From the NCBI GenBank assembly GCA_021791875.1, contig JAJYVU010000012.1, positions 1 to 64,000 on the forward strand: 64,000 nt of DNA. Direction: 5' to 3'. Positions 48,276-57,351 of this stretch are shown here, piece after piece. The first letter of the stretch is position 1. Every line of letters starts with the position of its first letter. The position numbers and the translations under genes were made by a program. The stretch comes from Acidobacteriota bacterium (GTDB taxonomy: Bacteria > Acidobacteriota > Terriglobia > Terriglobales > Acidobacteriaceae). The notes under the pieces are model-generated. The model worked only from the letters and a program-made list of their open reading frames with translations, had not been told where the DNA came from and ran no database searches.

Positions 48276-49162
48276 ACGGTTTGGCGCGTTTGTCCAGTCT
48301 GAAGACCGGGGACCGCGGTGCAACGGCGGAGCGTAGCGACCGGCGGCGGCGCGGCATGTATATTTTGCCGTCGATGTTCACGGCATTGAACATCGGCGCG
48401 GGATACTTTGCGATTACGCAGAGCCTGCAGGGTTCGACGCTGCACCCGGAATATTTTGATCATGCAGCGCTGGCGATTGCGATCGCGATTCCATTTGACG
48501 CGCTGGATGGACGCATCGCGCGCATGACGGACACGACGAGCGATTTTGGGCGCGAGCTGGATTCGCTGGCAGATGTGATCACGTTTGGCGTGGCACCGAG
48601 CATACTGGCCTTTACCTGGGGCTTTCGTATGCTGCCTGAGACGATGAATCCGGTGCTGCACCAGAAGCTGCTGCAGTTTGGCGCATTCTTGTGCTTTCTT
48701 TTTCTGCTATGCGGGGCAAGCCGGCTGGCGAGATTCAATATCAGCCACGATCCTGTGCCGAAGAATCCGGGACGGCCGGGGCGGAAGTACTTTGTCGGGA
48801 TGCCGATACCGGCAGCGGCGGGCGTGATTGCCGCTGTGGTGCATTTTTTTGGAGGGATCCCGGTATCGATGGCGCCGGTTGCCATTGTATGGATGCTGCT
48901 GGTGGGATTTCTTGGATTTCTGATGGTGAGCACCTGGAGATTCTGGAGCGGAAAAGAATTAAACTTTACGAACCGGCAGCCCTTCCAGTGGATTGTGCTG
49001 TTCGGGCTGGTGCTTTACGCACTGGTGGCATTCTCTGACTACGTACTGGCTGCGATGGCGCTGACTTATATGTTTTCGGGCGTCATTGCGCGGCTGGCCT
49101 ACTCCTGGCAGCGGCACCGCAGAGCCGCTCACACGCATAGCGTTTCCACGACGACCCATTGA
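48272..49162 (+). CDS. pssA: CDP-diacylglycerol-serine O-phosphatidyltransferase
   Basis: A 296-residue integral membrane enzyme that makes phosphatidylserine. The CDP-alcohol phosphotransferase motif [26 protein letters not shown] is complete in its D-G-A-R...G...D...D spacing, followed by about seven helices. The TTG at 48272 overlaps the psd stop by four bases; an ATG at 48356 (MYILPSMF) is a plausible shorter start because the first 28 residues are basic and poorly defined. The next gene starts at its stop codon. Confidence 0.93.
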   Translation: MNGLARLSSLKTGDRGATAERSDRRRRGMYILPSMFTALNIGAGYFAITQSLQGSTLHPEYFDHAALAIAIAIPFDALDGRIARMTDTTSDFGRELDSLADVITFGVAPSILAFTWGFRMLPETMNPVLHQKLLQFGAFLCFLFLLCGASRLARFNISHDPVPKNPGRPGRKYFVGMPIPAAAGVIAAVVHFFGGIPVSMAPVAIVWMLLVGFLGFLMVSTWRFWSGKELNFTNRQPFQWIVLFGLVLYALVAFSDYVLAAMALTYMFSGVIARLAYSWQRHRRAAHTHSVSTTTH

Positions 49163-50199
49163 TGCCCGACCAATACAAAATCGCCATAGTTGGAGCCTCG
49201 TCTCTTCGGGGCAAGGAATTGAACGAAGCGTTAACCGAGTCTCCCTTTGCCAATGCCGACTTTGTCCTGATGGACGAAGAAGATCAGATTGGTCAGTTGG
49301 AGAGCGTCGGCGACGAGATGACGTTTGTGCAGCGGATCGACCCGACATCGTTTGAGCGGGCTGATTTTGTGTTTTTCGCGGACTCGGAGGAGTCTACGCA
49401 GAAATACTGGAAAATCGCCCAGCGAGCCGGGGCGAGCATTGTGGACATGACGGCTGGGATTGAAGGAGAAGCGGGCGTGCTGGTGCGCGCACCCTGGGTG
49501 CAGGACCATAGCGAGGATGTGGGCGAGACGCCAGGGCTGGCGACTGCGGCGGTGGTGCCCGCGCACCCGGTGGCGGTGGCCGTGGGCCTGCTGACGCAGC
49601 GGCTGGAGCAGGTGGGCGCGCTGCGGTGCGCTTCTGTCACGGTGCTGGAGCCCGCGTCAGAATACGGACGCGAGGCCATGGATGAACTGCACCAGCAGAC
49701 GGTGAATCTGCTGAATTTCCAGACACTGCCGAAGTCGATTTACGACACGCAGGTGGCGTTTACCGCGACTCCGGTGTTCGGTGAGGCAGGAAAGTTCCGT
49801 TTGCCGGAGCGTGAAGCGAGAATTCGACGGCATTATGCGGCACTGCGAGGTGTCGCTCCAGTGGTGCCGCTGCAACTGATCCACACGCCGGTTTTTCACG
49901 GCTACGGCCTGTCGATGTCAATCGAGTTTGCGGACCCGGTGGCGCTGGAACATGTGGAAGCAGCACTGCAGGGCGAGCATGTGGACGTGATCATGGGCGA
50001 CAGTGATGCACCGACGAATCTGAGCTCGGCCGGACAGGGCGATGTGCTGGTTCGGGTGCGGACGGCGGATGGATCGCAGGAGAAGACTTCGCAGTTCTGG
50101 GTATGGGCGGCGCTGGATAATCTGCGCATAGCCAGTCTGAATGCCGTGGCATGCGCGATGGAATTGCAGCGGCTTCGGCCCCGGGGCAAAGTCCAATAA
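49162..50199 (+). CDS. Aspartate-semialdehyde-dehydrogenase-like protein lacking the catalytic Cys
   Basis: A 345-residue protein with the Asd/ArgC two-domain plan: an N-terminal NAD(P) fold (KIAIVGASSLRGKELNEAL, ADFVFFADSEES) and a C-terminal dimerisation domain (FTATPVFGEAGK, HTPVFHGYGLSMSIEF). Where true Asd has the NPNC(S/T) active site, this one reads VVPAHPVAVAV, without cysteine. It should not form the acyl-enzyme, so dehydrogenase activity is doubtful. E. coli Usg is a similarly related non-Asd protein. It overlaps pssA by one base, so it is tied to phospholipid genes. The function is unknown. Confidence 0.8.
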   Translation: MPDQYKIAIVGASSLRGKELNEALTESPFANADFVLMDEEDQIGQLESVGDEMTFVQRIDPTSFERADFVFFADSEESTQKYWKIAQRAGASIVDMTAGIEGEAGVLVRAPWVQDHSEDVGETPGLATAAVVPAHPVAVAVGLLTQRLEQVGALRCASVTVLEPASEYGREAMDELHQQTVNLLNFQTLPKSIYDTQVAFTATPVFGEAGKFRLPEREARIRRHYAALRGVAPVVPLQLIHTPVFHGYGLSMSIEFADPVALEHVEAALQGEHVDVIMGDSDAPTNLSSAGQGDVLVRVRTADGSQEKTSQFWVWAALDNLRIASLNAVACAMELQRLRPRGKVQ

Positions 50200-50244
50200 G
50201 TCCGGACAGGTGGACAGCGAGAAACGTATCTGAATCAGTTACTT

Positions 50245-50751
50245 TTACTCTGCCGGCAGTGCCGGTAGCCGGAAATCCTCAAAATTCCTGCCGAGTTCGA
50301 GGCAGATTGCCTCGACGACGAGTTCGTGGTCTGCACGCTGCGGGAGTCCGGAGACGGTGACGCAGCCAATGACGCCCGCGCCAGCGACGCGGATGGGGAA
50401 ACAGCCGCCGTGGGTGGCGTAATCGAGGGTAGGCAGGCCCTGCTTGTCTTCGAGGGATGAGTTACTGCGGGCGAGTTCGCGGCCGATGGCATAGGAACTG
50501 CGATGGAAGCGAGTGACTACGTTGACTTTGCGGCGGACCCACTCGGCCTGATCCGGCACAGCACCGGGGAGCGCGCAATAGAACAACTGCTGTCCGAAGC
50601 GGCGCACATCGATGACGAGATAGTGGCCGCGAGCCAGGGCCAGCTCGCGCAGGCGTGAGCCGATGCGCCAAGCGGTGTGCTCGTCGAAGGCGTCAAAGAC
50701 GAGGAGGGATTCCTGGCGGGCGATGGCAGCGAGGTCGGCAGTGATATTCAT
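50245..50751 (-). CDS. UPF0303 / heme-degrading-domain (GlcG/HbpS-fold) protein
   Basis: A 168-residue single-domain protein. The DAFDEHTAWRIGSRLRELAL start, then VNVVTRFHRSSYAIGRELA, DYATHGGCFPIRVAGAGVIGCVTVSGLPQRADHELVVEAI (the GGxFPI and GxGVxGxVTVSGLPQ blocks) match the UPF0303/GlcG-like family. Members bind heme or small molecules; the biochemical role is not settled. It converges on the Asd-like gene and is divergent from the GH9 gene across 91 bp. Confidence 0.85.
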   Translation of the reverse strand: MNITADLAAIARQESLLVFDAFDEHTAWRIGSRLRELALARGHYLVIDVRRFGQQLFYCALPGAVPDQAEWVRRKVNVVTRFHRSSYAIGRELARSNSSLEDKQGLPTLDYATHGGCFPIRVAGAGVIGCVTVSGLPQRADHELVVEAICLELGRNFEDFRLPALPAE

Positions 50752-50842
50752 GGCTGACGCGTTTTACTCCCCGGCGGAGTGAGATTTATCGTTGCATGTG
50801 CAGAGTAACGCAGGCGGCAAGAATCGTCGATGGAGGGGTGCG

Positions 50843-52591
50843 ATGAAGGCTGGCGTGGGGCGTAGAGATTTTCTGAAGCGGTCGGGTTCGGCGGCACTGG
50901 CAGGTATTGCGGCAACGGCTCTGAAAGGGGTTGTGCGCCCGGCGCTGGCGGAGCAGCCGGGGCTCCGCACGATGGTGAACCAGGTGGGGTATCTTCCTGC
51001 CGCAGATAAGGTGGCAACGGTGCAGTGGCCGCAGGGCTCGCGTGAGCCGGCAAGGAAGTTTCAAATGCGACGGGCGGACGGCGGCGAGAAGGTGTTGGAA
51101 GGCAAACTGAGTGAGGTTCGCGAGGATGCGTTGTCGGGTGACCGGGTGCAACTGGCGGATTTCTCTGACGTGCGAATACCGGGGAAGTATCTGCTGGACG
51201 TGGAGCATGGCGAGACGACAGAAGTGGAGATTGGCGGAGATGGGTACCGACATGCGCTGTGGATGGCGACGCGCGGGTACTACGGCCAGCGGTGCGGCTG
51301 CCATGTGAACCTGGGCGGGGGCTACGAGCATCCGCCATGCCATTTGCACGATGCGTTTGATTCGAGTTCGGGCAAGACGGGGACGTTTGCCAACTACGGA
51401 GGATGGCACGATGCGGGCGATTATGGCCGGTACATGGTGAACTCGGGGATTACGACCGGGACGCTGCTATGGGCATGGGAGCTATATGAGAAGAGTTTGC
51501 TCCCGATGGAGTTACAAATTCCGGAGTCAAGGGGGCCGATGCCGGATTTTCTGGCAGAGGTGCGCTGGAACCTAGGGTGGATGCTGGCGATGCAGGATGT
51601 GGACGGCGGCGTATGGGACAAGCAGACGAGTCGCGAATTCTGCGGTTTTGTGATGCCGCAGGATGATCCGCTGGAGATTTATGTGATTGGGTCTGGCAAG
51701 CCGCCGTACAAGGTAGCGACAGCGACGGCGGATTTTGCGGCGGTGATGGCGATTGCAGCGAGAGTGTATCGCGAATATGACGCGAAGTTTGCGGGGCGTT
51801 GCCTGAAGGCCGCGGAGCGGGCGTGGACGTGGGCGATGGCGCATCCGAATGCGTTGTTTGTGGCGAACCCGAAGGGGATTTCAACGGGGACGTACGGCGA
51901 CCCGCATGACGGCGATGAGTTGAAATGGGCCAGTGCCGAGCTTTGGCGGACGACGGGCGATGCACGATATGAAGACGCCCTGCTGAAGCAGATGCCTGGG
52001 ACACTGCAGATCGGCGTTCCGGACTGGGGCAATGTGGCGTCGATGGCATGGTGGACCTACGCGCTGGCGAAGCGTGGAGGGAAGGCGCAGGTGGTGGAGC
52101 AGATCAAGAATGCGACGATTGCGACAGCGGATGCGCTGGCGGCGCAGGGCTGCAAGAACGGATATGGGCAGACGCTGGCGGCGCAGGATTATGTCTGGGG
52201 GTCCAATGGCGTCGCCGGCAATCAAGGGCTGCTGCTGATGATTGCGGATCGCTTCCATCGGGAGGGCAATTATCGCAACGCGGCGCTTGCGAACCTGGAT
52301 TATCTGCTCGGGCGGAATTGTTTTGGCGTGTCGTGGGTGACGCAGGTGGGGACGAATCCGTTCCAGCATCCGCATCACCGGCCCAGCGTGGCGGATGGGA
52401 TTACGGCACCGTGGCCTGGGCTGCTTTCGGGCGGGCCAAACCGGCATCCGGCGGACCCAACAGCGAAGCAGGTGCCGCAGCAGGCGCCGATGCGGATGTG
52501 GGTGGACAAGTGGCAGGCTTACAGCATGAATGAGATCGCAATCAACTGGAATGCGCCGCTGGTGTTTGTGCTGGCGGGCGTGCAGGCGTAG
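50843..52591 (+). CDS. Tat-exported glycoside hydrolase family 9 (cellulase-like)
   Basis: A 582-residue secreted enzyme. The Tat signal is GRRDFLKRSGSAALAG (RR at 7-8). An N-terminal Ig-like CelD_N domain (about 40-130, MVNQVGYLPAADKVA) precedes the (alpha/alpha)6 barrel. Active-site residues are D190 and D193 in GGWHDAGDYGRY, the HPHHRPSVADG loop and the acid E564 in MNEIAINWNAP. It most likely cleaves beta-1,4-glucans. GGAGGGG lies ahead of the ATG at 50843. No carbohydrate-binding module or dockerin is visible. Tat export of a GH9 enzyme is uncommon. Confidence 0.92.
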   Translation: MKAGVGRRDFLKRSGSAALAGIAATALKGVVRPALAEQPGLRTMVNQVGYLPAADKVATVQWPQGSREPARKFQMRRADGGEKVLEGKLSEVREDALSGDRVQLADFSDVRIPGKYLLDVEHGETTEVEIGGDGYRHALWMATRGYYGQRCGCHVNLGGGYEHPPCHLHDAFDSSSGKTGTFANYGGWHDAGDYGRYMVNSGITTGTLLWAWELYEKSLLPMELQIPESRGPMPDFLAEVRWNLGWMLAMQDVDGGVWDKQTSREFCGFVMPQDDPLEIYVIGSGKPPYKVATATADFAAVMAIAARVYREYDAKFAGRCLKAAERAWTWAMAHPNALFVANPKGISTGTYGDPHDGDELKWASAELWRTTGDARYEDALLKQMPGTLQIGVPDWGNVASMAWWTYALAKRGGKAQVVEQIKNATIATADALAAQGCKNGYGQTLAAQDYVWGSNGVAGNQGLLLMIADRFHREGNYRNAALANLDYLLGRNCFGVSWVTQVGTNPFQHPHHRPSVADGITAPWPGLLSGGPNRHPADPTAKQVPQQAPMRMWVDKWQAYSMNEIAINWNAPLVFVLAGVQA

Positions 52592-52617
52592 ATTTCAACT
52601 GAAACCGGAAAGTAAAA

Positions 52618-52648
52618 GAGGCGCCGCGAGGGCGCCTCATCTGTTTTG
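52618..52648. terminator. Bidirectional intrinsic terminator
   Basis: GAGGCGCC / GGCGCCTC (52618-52625 with 52631-52638, loop GCGAG), followed by ATCTGTTTT on the plus strand and by a T-tract (AAAA at 52614-52617) on the minus strand. It separates the convergent GH9 and fabI genes. Confidence 0.85.
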
Positions 52649-52661
52649 TATAGATTGCGTG

Positions 52662-53426
52662 TCAAGCCATGATATTGAATCCGCTGTCGACGTAGATGGT
52701 TTCCCCGGTAATGCCGCTGGCCAGATCAGAGGCGAGAAACGCGGCCGTTGCGCCGACTTCCAACTGGTCAGTATTGCGATGGAGCGGGGCGCGTTCGGCG
52801 TGAATTCGGAGCATTTCGCTGAGGCCGCCGATCCCGCGCGCGGCGAGGGTCTTGATGGGGCCGGCGGAGATGGCATTGACACGGACGTTCTGCTTGCCGA
52901 GATCGGCGGCGAGATAGCGTACGGTGGCCTCGAGCGAGGCTTTGGCGACGCCCATGACGTTGTAGTGTGGGGCGACTTTTTCGGCGCCATAGTAGCTGAG
53001 CGTGATGATGCTGCCGCCCTCGGTCATGAGCGGTGCGGCGGCGCGGCTGAGTGCGATGAGCGAGTAGACGCTGACATCGTGGGCGACGCGGAAAGCTTCG
53101 CGAGAGGTGAGCAAAAAGTCGTTCCTCAGTGCGTCTGCAGGGGCGAAGGCGACCGCGTGCACGAGGATGTGAAGCTGGCCAAAGCGCTCTTTGAGCTGGG
53201 CGAAGACCCGGTCGATTTCCTCGTCGCTTGAGACATCGCACTGGAAGGCCTCGGCGCCGGGCAGTTCCTGAATGAGGCCCTCGGCCTCGGCGCGCATGCG
53301 CTCATTCTGATAGCTGATGGCGAGCGTAGCGCCAGCGGCATGCAGCTGTTGGGCAATGCCCCAGGCGATGCTGCGCTGGTTCGCAAGCCCGAAGATGACA
53401 GCAACGCGACCGTGAAGATCAATCAT
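52662..53426 (-). CDS. fabI: Enoyl-ACP reductase (NADH)
   Basis: A 254-residue short-chain-dehydrogenase-type enzyme, last step of fatty acid elongation. The cofactor segment is GLANQRSIAWGIA. The catalytic pair is Y155 and K162 in APHYNVMGVAKAS, with Y145 ahead, matching FabI spacing. AAGGAG lies just before the ATG. It is the target type of triclosan-like inhibitors. fabH lies about 46 kb away. Confidence 0.96.
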   Translation of the reverse strand: MIDLHGRVAVIFGLANQRSIAWGIAQQLHAAGATLAISYQNERMRAEAEGLIQELPGAEAFQCDVSSDEEIDRVFAQLKERFGQLHILVHAVAFAPADALRNDFLLTSREAFRVAHDVSVYSLIALSRAAAPLMTEGGSIITLSYYGAEKVAPHYNVMGVAKASLEATVRYLAADLGKQNVRVNAISAGPIKTLAARGIGGLSEMLRIHAERAPLHRNTDQLEVGATAAFLASDLASGITGETIYVDSGFNIMA

Positions 53427-53472
53427 GGAATCTCCTTACCTCCAACATCCCAAAGGATACCAGTCGTGAGAA

Positions 53473-54306
53473 TCAACCTGGGGTGGAAGATTCAAGATCG
53501 ATGAGCTCGACGTGGTGGATGGGCTGGCCGAGGAAGCGGCTGCCGAGACGGCGGAACTTTTCCGGGGAATCGGTGGCGAAGAAGTGCGGAGCCGGAGGTG
53601 TAGCGCCGCCGCCTGGGACGCGAACGGAGGCGGCAACCTGCGCGGCGGTGACTTCGGCTGAGTCGATGACGCGGATGGAACGGGGCAGGGCGTTTTCGAT
53701 CTGCCTGCGCAAGAGGGGGTAATGGGTGCAGCCTAGCAGAAGTGTGTCGGGTTCAAGGGCGGCAACACGGGCCTGATCGAGCAGTTCGGAGAAGTAGATG
53801 TTGAGGACTTCGCGGGTGACGGGGTGGTCGATCCAGCCTTCTTCGACAAGCGGGACGAGCAACGGGCAGGCTTTCTCAATGGCGCGAAGCTTGCGTTCGC
53901 GGCAGGCGGCCAGGTAGGCGTGGCTTTCCACCGTGGCGGCGGTGGCGATGACCATGACATCGCCGGAGCGGGAATGGGTCTGAGCAGCATTGGCGCCGGT
54001 TTCAACGACTCCGAGAACGGGCACCGGGACCGCAGCACGGATGGCGTCGAGTGCGAGGGCTGAGGCGGTATTGCAGGCAATGACGAGGTATTCTGCGCCC
54101 TGGGCGAGGAGGAATTCGGCGCTGGAGACGGCGTAGCGGGCGACGGTTTCGCGGGATTTTGCGCCGTAAGGCAGGCGCGCAGTATCGCCGAGGTAGAGGA
54201 ATTCGGCGGCGGGAAGCTGGCGGAGCATGGCCTCGAGGACGGTGAGTCCGCCGAAGCCGGAGTCGAAGACGCCGATGCGACGTGGATGGGAGGAAGGATG
54301 AGACAT
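53473..54306 (-). CDS. murI: Glutamate racemase
   Basis: A 277-residue enzyme making D-glutamate for peptidoglycan. Both catalytic cysteines are present: C78 in VIACNTASALA and C193 in LLGCTHYPLL, and FDSGFGGLTVL marks the N terminus. The start at 54306 fits the family; the longer frame upstream is noise. It is the last of amidase-GerMN-murI on the minus strand, a cell-wall group. Confidence 0.95.
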   Translation of the reverse strand: MSHPSSHPRRIGVFDSGFGGLTVLEAMLRQLPAAEFLYLGDTARLPYGAKSRETVARYAVSSAEFLLAQGAEYLVIACNTASALALDAIRAAVPVPVLGVVETGANAAQTHSRSGDVMVIATAATVESHAYLAACRERKLRAIEKACPLLVPLVEEGWIDHPVTREVLNIYFSELLDQARVAALEPDTLLLGCTHYPLLRRQIENALPRSIRVIDSAEVTAAQVAASVRVPGGGATPPAPHFFATDSPEKFRRLGSRFLGQPIHHVELIDLESSTPG

Positions 54307-54310
54307 GCTG

Positions 54311-54916
54311 TTACGATTTTGACCCGGGAACGGTGCTTTCGGCCAGATAGGTGCGCATGAGGTCGGCGTGGCCTGCGAGCGTGGCGCCGGGCTGGCCGTT
54401 GACGAGGAAGCGGACCTCAGTGATGGACGGGATGTTTTCGTGCAGGGTCTGGATGATGGAGAGCAGGGTGAGAGTTTCCGGCTCGATGCCGGAGGGCTGG
54501 GCGAGCGGGAAGGCTGCATCGAAATTGACGATGGCGAGCTGGCTGCCGGGCTCGCCGGGGACAGGCATGAGAAAGACGCTGTCGACTCCGGCTGAGGCTT
54601 TGATTGGATGAGGTGAACCCGGCGCGCGCCAACTTGCGATGAGCTGGTCAATGAGCGCCTGTGCGCGGGCGCTTTCGTCCTGGGGCAGGGCGAGTGTTTC
54701 CGAAATGGGGTCAAGAGAGCCGGTTTTGTCGTCAGGCATCATGAGGGTGACTGAGACTCGAGGCTCGTCCGGGGTTTGCGAGAGAGGCACCGAACTGGTG
54801 AGCGGCGCTTCGAGGCGATCGTGAGCGCGCTGGCGGGTACGGATAAGAATGGCGGCCATGGCGATACAAGCCACGAACAAGACCAGGACGAGCCATTGTC
54901 CGATGCGGGAGATCAT
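54311..54916 (-). CDS. Membrane-anchored GerMN-domain protein
   Basis: A 201-residue protein with one N-terminal helix (WLVLVLFVACIAMAAILI), a Pro/Ser linker and a GerMN domain (AIVNFDAAFPLAQPSGIEPETLTLLSIIQTL and ITEVRFLVNGQPGATLAGH). GerMN domains occur in spore germination proteins and in envelope lipoproteins of non-sporulating bacteria. It overlaps the amidase gene by four bases and precedes murI by four bases, so a periplasmic cell-wall role is likely. Confidence 0.85.
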   Translation of the reverse strand: MISRIGQWLVLVLFVACIAMAAILIRTRQRAHDRLEAPLTSSVPLSQTPDEPRVSVTLMMPDDKTGSLDPISETLALPQDESARAQALIDQLIASWRAPGSPHPIKASAGVDSVFLMPVPGEPGSQLAIVNFDAAFPLAQPSGIEPETLTLLSIIQTLHENIPSITEVRFLVNGQPGATLAGHADLMRTYLAESTVPGSKS

Positions 54917-55638
54917 GGTTGGTGGCTCCAGTCCTGCTGCCATTGGAGGATGCCGGTGACGATAGCGTTGAGGACGGTGGACTGATAGCCGGGGTTGTCG
55001 ACGGATTTTGCGCTGGTCAGGGTGCTGGAGGGTTTGGGTGCGAGTTCGATGGCGAGGGCGGGGCAAGTCAGATTGTCGAGCGGCTGGAGGAAGGTGCGTC
55101 CGACAATGACAGGGACAGTGGTGTGGATGAATGCGGCATCGACATCGGAGGAGAGGCGCACGCTCTGGTGGATATAGCCCGCCTGCGCCGTGCCCCACGC
55201 GGGGATTTCTGGTCGAGGCGCGGGGGAGAGCGATGAAGTGAAGAGATGAACGCCGACGCCGCTATCGGTGGCATGCAGGATGAGACAGGCAGCGGCGTGG
55301 GCGTGATTGGCGATGCCGGCGCGGGTGGCCATGGGAAGGGCGGTGTCGCCCGTGCGCGTCATGACGACGGAGATGCCGTGGGCGGCGAGCAATGACCGCA
55401 GGCGCCGGGCAAGGGCGAGAGTGACAGTTTTTTCATCCAAAGCCGGCGAGAGCCGGGCGCCGAGATCGGAGCCACCATGTGCGGCGTCAATGACAACCAC
55501 GAAGTTGGAAGCCGCACCAAGGGGCGAGACGGTTTGGAACATGGGGTGGGTATTATTTACACGCTGGGCCGAAACTGCAAGCACAAGAAAGAAGCAGGCG
55601 GCGAGGGCGGCGCAGCGGAAAAAATCAGCAAAGCGCAT
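54913..55638 (-). CDS. N-acetylmuramoyl-L-alanine amidase
   Basis: A 241-residue exported Zn amidase (Amidase_3). A signal helix (CAALAACFFLVLAVSA) is followed by VVIDAAHGGSDLGA (H54), the metal-ligand E69 in LDEKTVTLA, H122 in LILHATDSG and the catalytic E198 in ALAIELAPKPS. It cleaves the peptide from muramic acid in daughter cell separation or recycling. The ATG at 55638 gives a correct signal peptide. Tied to GerMN by overlap. Confidence 0.9.
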   Translation of the reverse strand: MRFADFFRCAALAACFFLVLAVSAQRVNNTHPMFQTVSPLGAASNFVVVIDAAHGGSDLGARLSPALDEKTVTLALARRLRSLLAAHGISVVMTRTGDTALPMATRAGIANHAHAAACLILHATDSGVGVHLFTSSLSPAPRPEIPAWGTAQAGYIHQSVRLSSDVDAAFIHTTVPVIVGRTFLQPLDNLTCPALAIELAPKPSSTLTSAKSVDNPGYQSTVLNAIVTGILQWQQDWSHQP

Positions 55639-56042
55639 ACGGGGCCGGGCCGGGATGGAGTGGAAGGCGGAAACGCACGAGCGTTTGCGGCTGAGGGAGC
55701 GTACGGCGGGCGGATACATCCCTGCCGGGTTCGGGGACGTCCAACAGGTGCGACGGAAACGGTATGATGCGTGCCACAAGTAATGATTGCGTTCCAAGGG
55801 GCGGATTTGAGCGATCGAAGCGATATACGAGGCGATTGTAACGCAGTGGAATCGGGCCAAAGCGAGCGAGGGCAAGACCAAAGTTGGATTTGACGCGGAG
55901 ATGGAGCCCGGTCGGCAAGCGGATTGCTAGGGCCTGTTAACACTATTAAGGCGAGCAGCGTCGCGAGCCTTTACAGCCTCTAGCGTAAAGTGAAACTTAA
56001 CTTGGAGAACCGCTGCAACGGGCAGGGCCATCGAGAGTGTTC
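55639..56042. other. Divergent intergenic region, no gene recognised
   Basis: These 404 bases carry the promoters of the amidase and VWA genes. A perfect small hairpin AAACGC-ACGA-GCGTTT lies at 55671-55686. A 38-codon stretch free of stops (about 55817-55930) has protein-like composition but no start codon and was not called a gene. Confidence 0.5.
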
Positions 56043-57215
56043 ATGCAAGCCATATTGCGACCGAAGATGCGAATTCATAGAAGGATGTTCCTGCTGCCAG
56101 CGCTGGCGGTTTTCTGCGCCGGGAGCCTGGCGTGGGCACAAACTCTGGCTCTGGCGCAGGCACAGACGCCGGCTGTGGCGACAGGGCCTGCGAATGCGCC
56201 GCAGACCACAGTGATGCAGAACCCGACGGAGCCGGAGAGCCAGCCGAGCCTGAAGGTGGATCGCGACCCGGTGTTGTCACCGGATATGGAAGACAACCAG
56301 CCGGTGAGCCCGACGATGCCTCTGAGCCAGGCGCGGGCGAACCAGATTCAGCGGCTGCGAGGCGGCATTTTCACCATGCGGCAGAGCGTGGACGAAGTGG
56401 TGCTGAACTGCACGGTGGTGAATACGCGCGGGCAACTGGTGACAGATTTAACCAGGGACGATTTCAAGGTCTGGGAAGACAATGTTCCGCAGACGATCAG
56501 CTTTTTTCAGCATGCCGATGTGCCGGTATCCATGGGAATCCTGGTGGATAATTCCGGGTCAATGCGAGACAAGCTACCGGCGGTGAGAGAAGCGGCGCTG
56601 GACCTGGTGAGAGCTTCGAATCCGCAGGATGAGGCGTTCATCGTGAATTTCTCCGATGAGGCGTATCTGGATCAGGGGTTTACGTCGGACATCACGAAGA
56701 TGGAGCAGGCCCTGGCACACGTGGATGCGCGCGGCGGGACGGCGCTGTATGACGCGGTGGTGGCCTCGGCGGATGAGTTGGCAAAGCATGCGAAGAATCC
56801 GAAGCAGGTATTGCTGATCATCACGGATGGTGAAGACGATGCATCGACGCTGACCTTGTCACAGGCGATCCGGCGGGTGCAGGACCTTCATGGGCCGGAA
56901 ATTTACTCGATCGGGCTACTCTATAACGATTCTGGCGAGGAAGTGCGAACGGCGCGCAAGGCGCTGGAGTTGCTGTCCAATGAAACGGGCGGGCTTGCGT
57001 ATTTTCCTCACTCCCTGCGCAATGTGGATGAGATTGCGGAAGAAGTGGCGCGCGATATCCGAAACCAGTACATGGTGGGTTATCGCCCAACAAAGCCGTT
57101 CAGCCAGGGTGGTTACCGAACGGTTCATGTGGAGGCCAAGGCTCCCGGACACGGGCGGCTGATTGTGAGGACACGTACCGGCTACTACGCGACGATCTCA
57201 GCGGCCCACAAGTAA
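56043..57215 (+). CDS. Exported VWA protein, acidobacterial type
   Basis: A 390-residue protein with signal peptide (LPALAVFCAGSLAWAQ), a Gln/Pro-rich linker and a von Willebrand A domain. Before the domain comes the block LNCTVVNTRGQLVTDLTRDDFKVWEDNVPQTISFF, typical of the 'VWFA-related acidobacterial domain' family. The MIDAS site reads ILVDNSGSMRD and continues with GGTALYDAV and LIITDGEDD. Its usual partners are not known. Starts at 56037, 56043, 56067 and 56085 are possible; 56043 keeps the basic n-region. Confidence 0.9.
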   Translation: MQAILRPKMRIHRRMFLLPALAVFCAGSLAWAQTLALAQAQTPAVATGPANAPQTTVMQNPTEPESQPSLKVDRDPVLSPDMEDNQPVSPTMPLSQARANQIQRLRGGIFTMRQSVDEVVLNCTVVNTRGQLVTDLTRDDFKVWEDNVPQTISFFQHADVPVSMGILVDNSGSMRDKLPAVREAALDLVRASNPQDEAFIVNFSDEAYLDQGFTSDITKMEQALAHVDARGGTALYDAVVASADELAKHAKNPKQVLLIITDGEDDASTLTLSQAIRRVQDLHGPEIYSIGLLYNDSGEEVRTARKALELLSNETGGLAYFPHSLRNVDEIAEEVARDIRNQYMVGYRPTKPFSQGGYRTVHVEAKAPGHGRLIVRTRTGYYATISAAHK

Positions 57216-57351
57216 AACGTGCACCAGCTGCGGCCCAGGAATTAACAAACGACGCGGAGTTGGACGCGATGGGTCACCCGAAAGGACTTTTCCCGTCAAG
57301 GCGGGGGCTCTTCCTGCTACACTAGGCAGTTTTGACATGGAGCCTTCGCGT

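Noticed and set aside
55817-55930. 38-codon stop-free stretch reading ...YEAIVTQWNRAKASEGKTK...
   Set aside because: Composition looks protein-like, but there is no usable start codon or ribosome site and no family is recognised; possibly a decayed gene end.
57216-57351. Riboswitch or T-box ahead of the sulfur genes
   Set aside because: The spacer has no recognisable SAM or T-box core and no terminator/antiterminator pair; only a TACACT-like -10 was seen.
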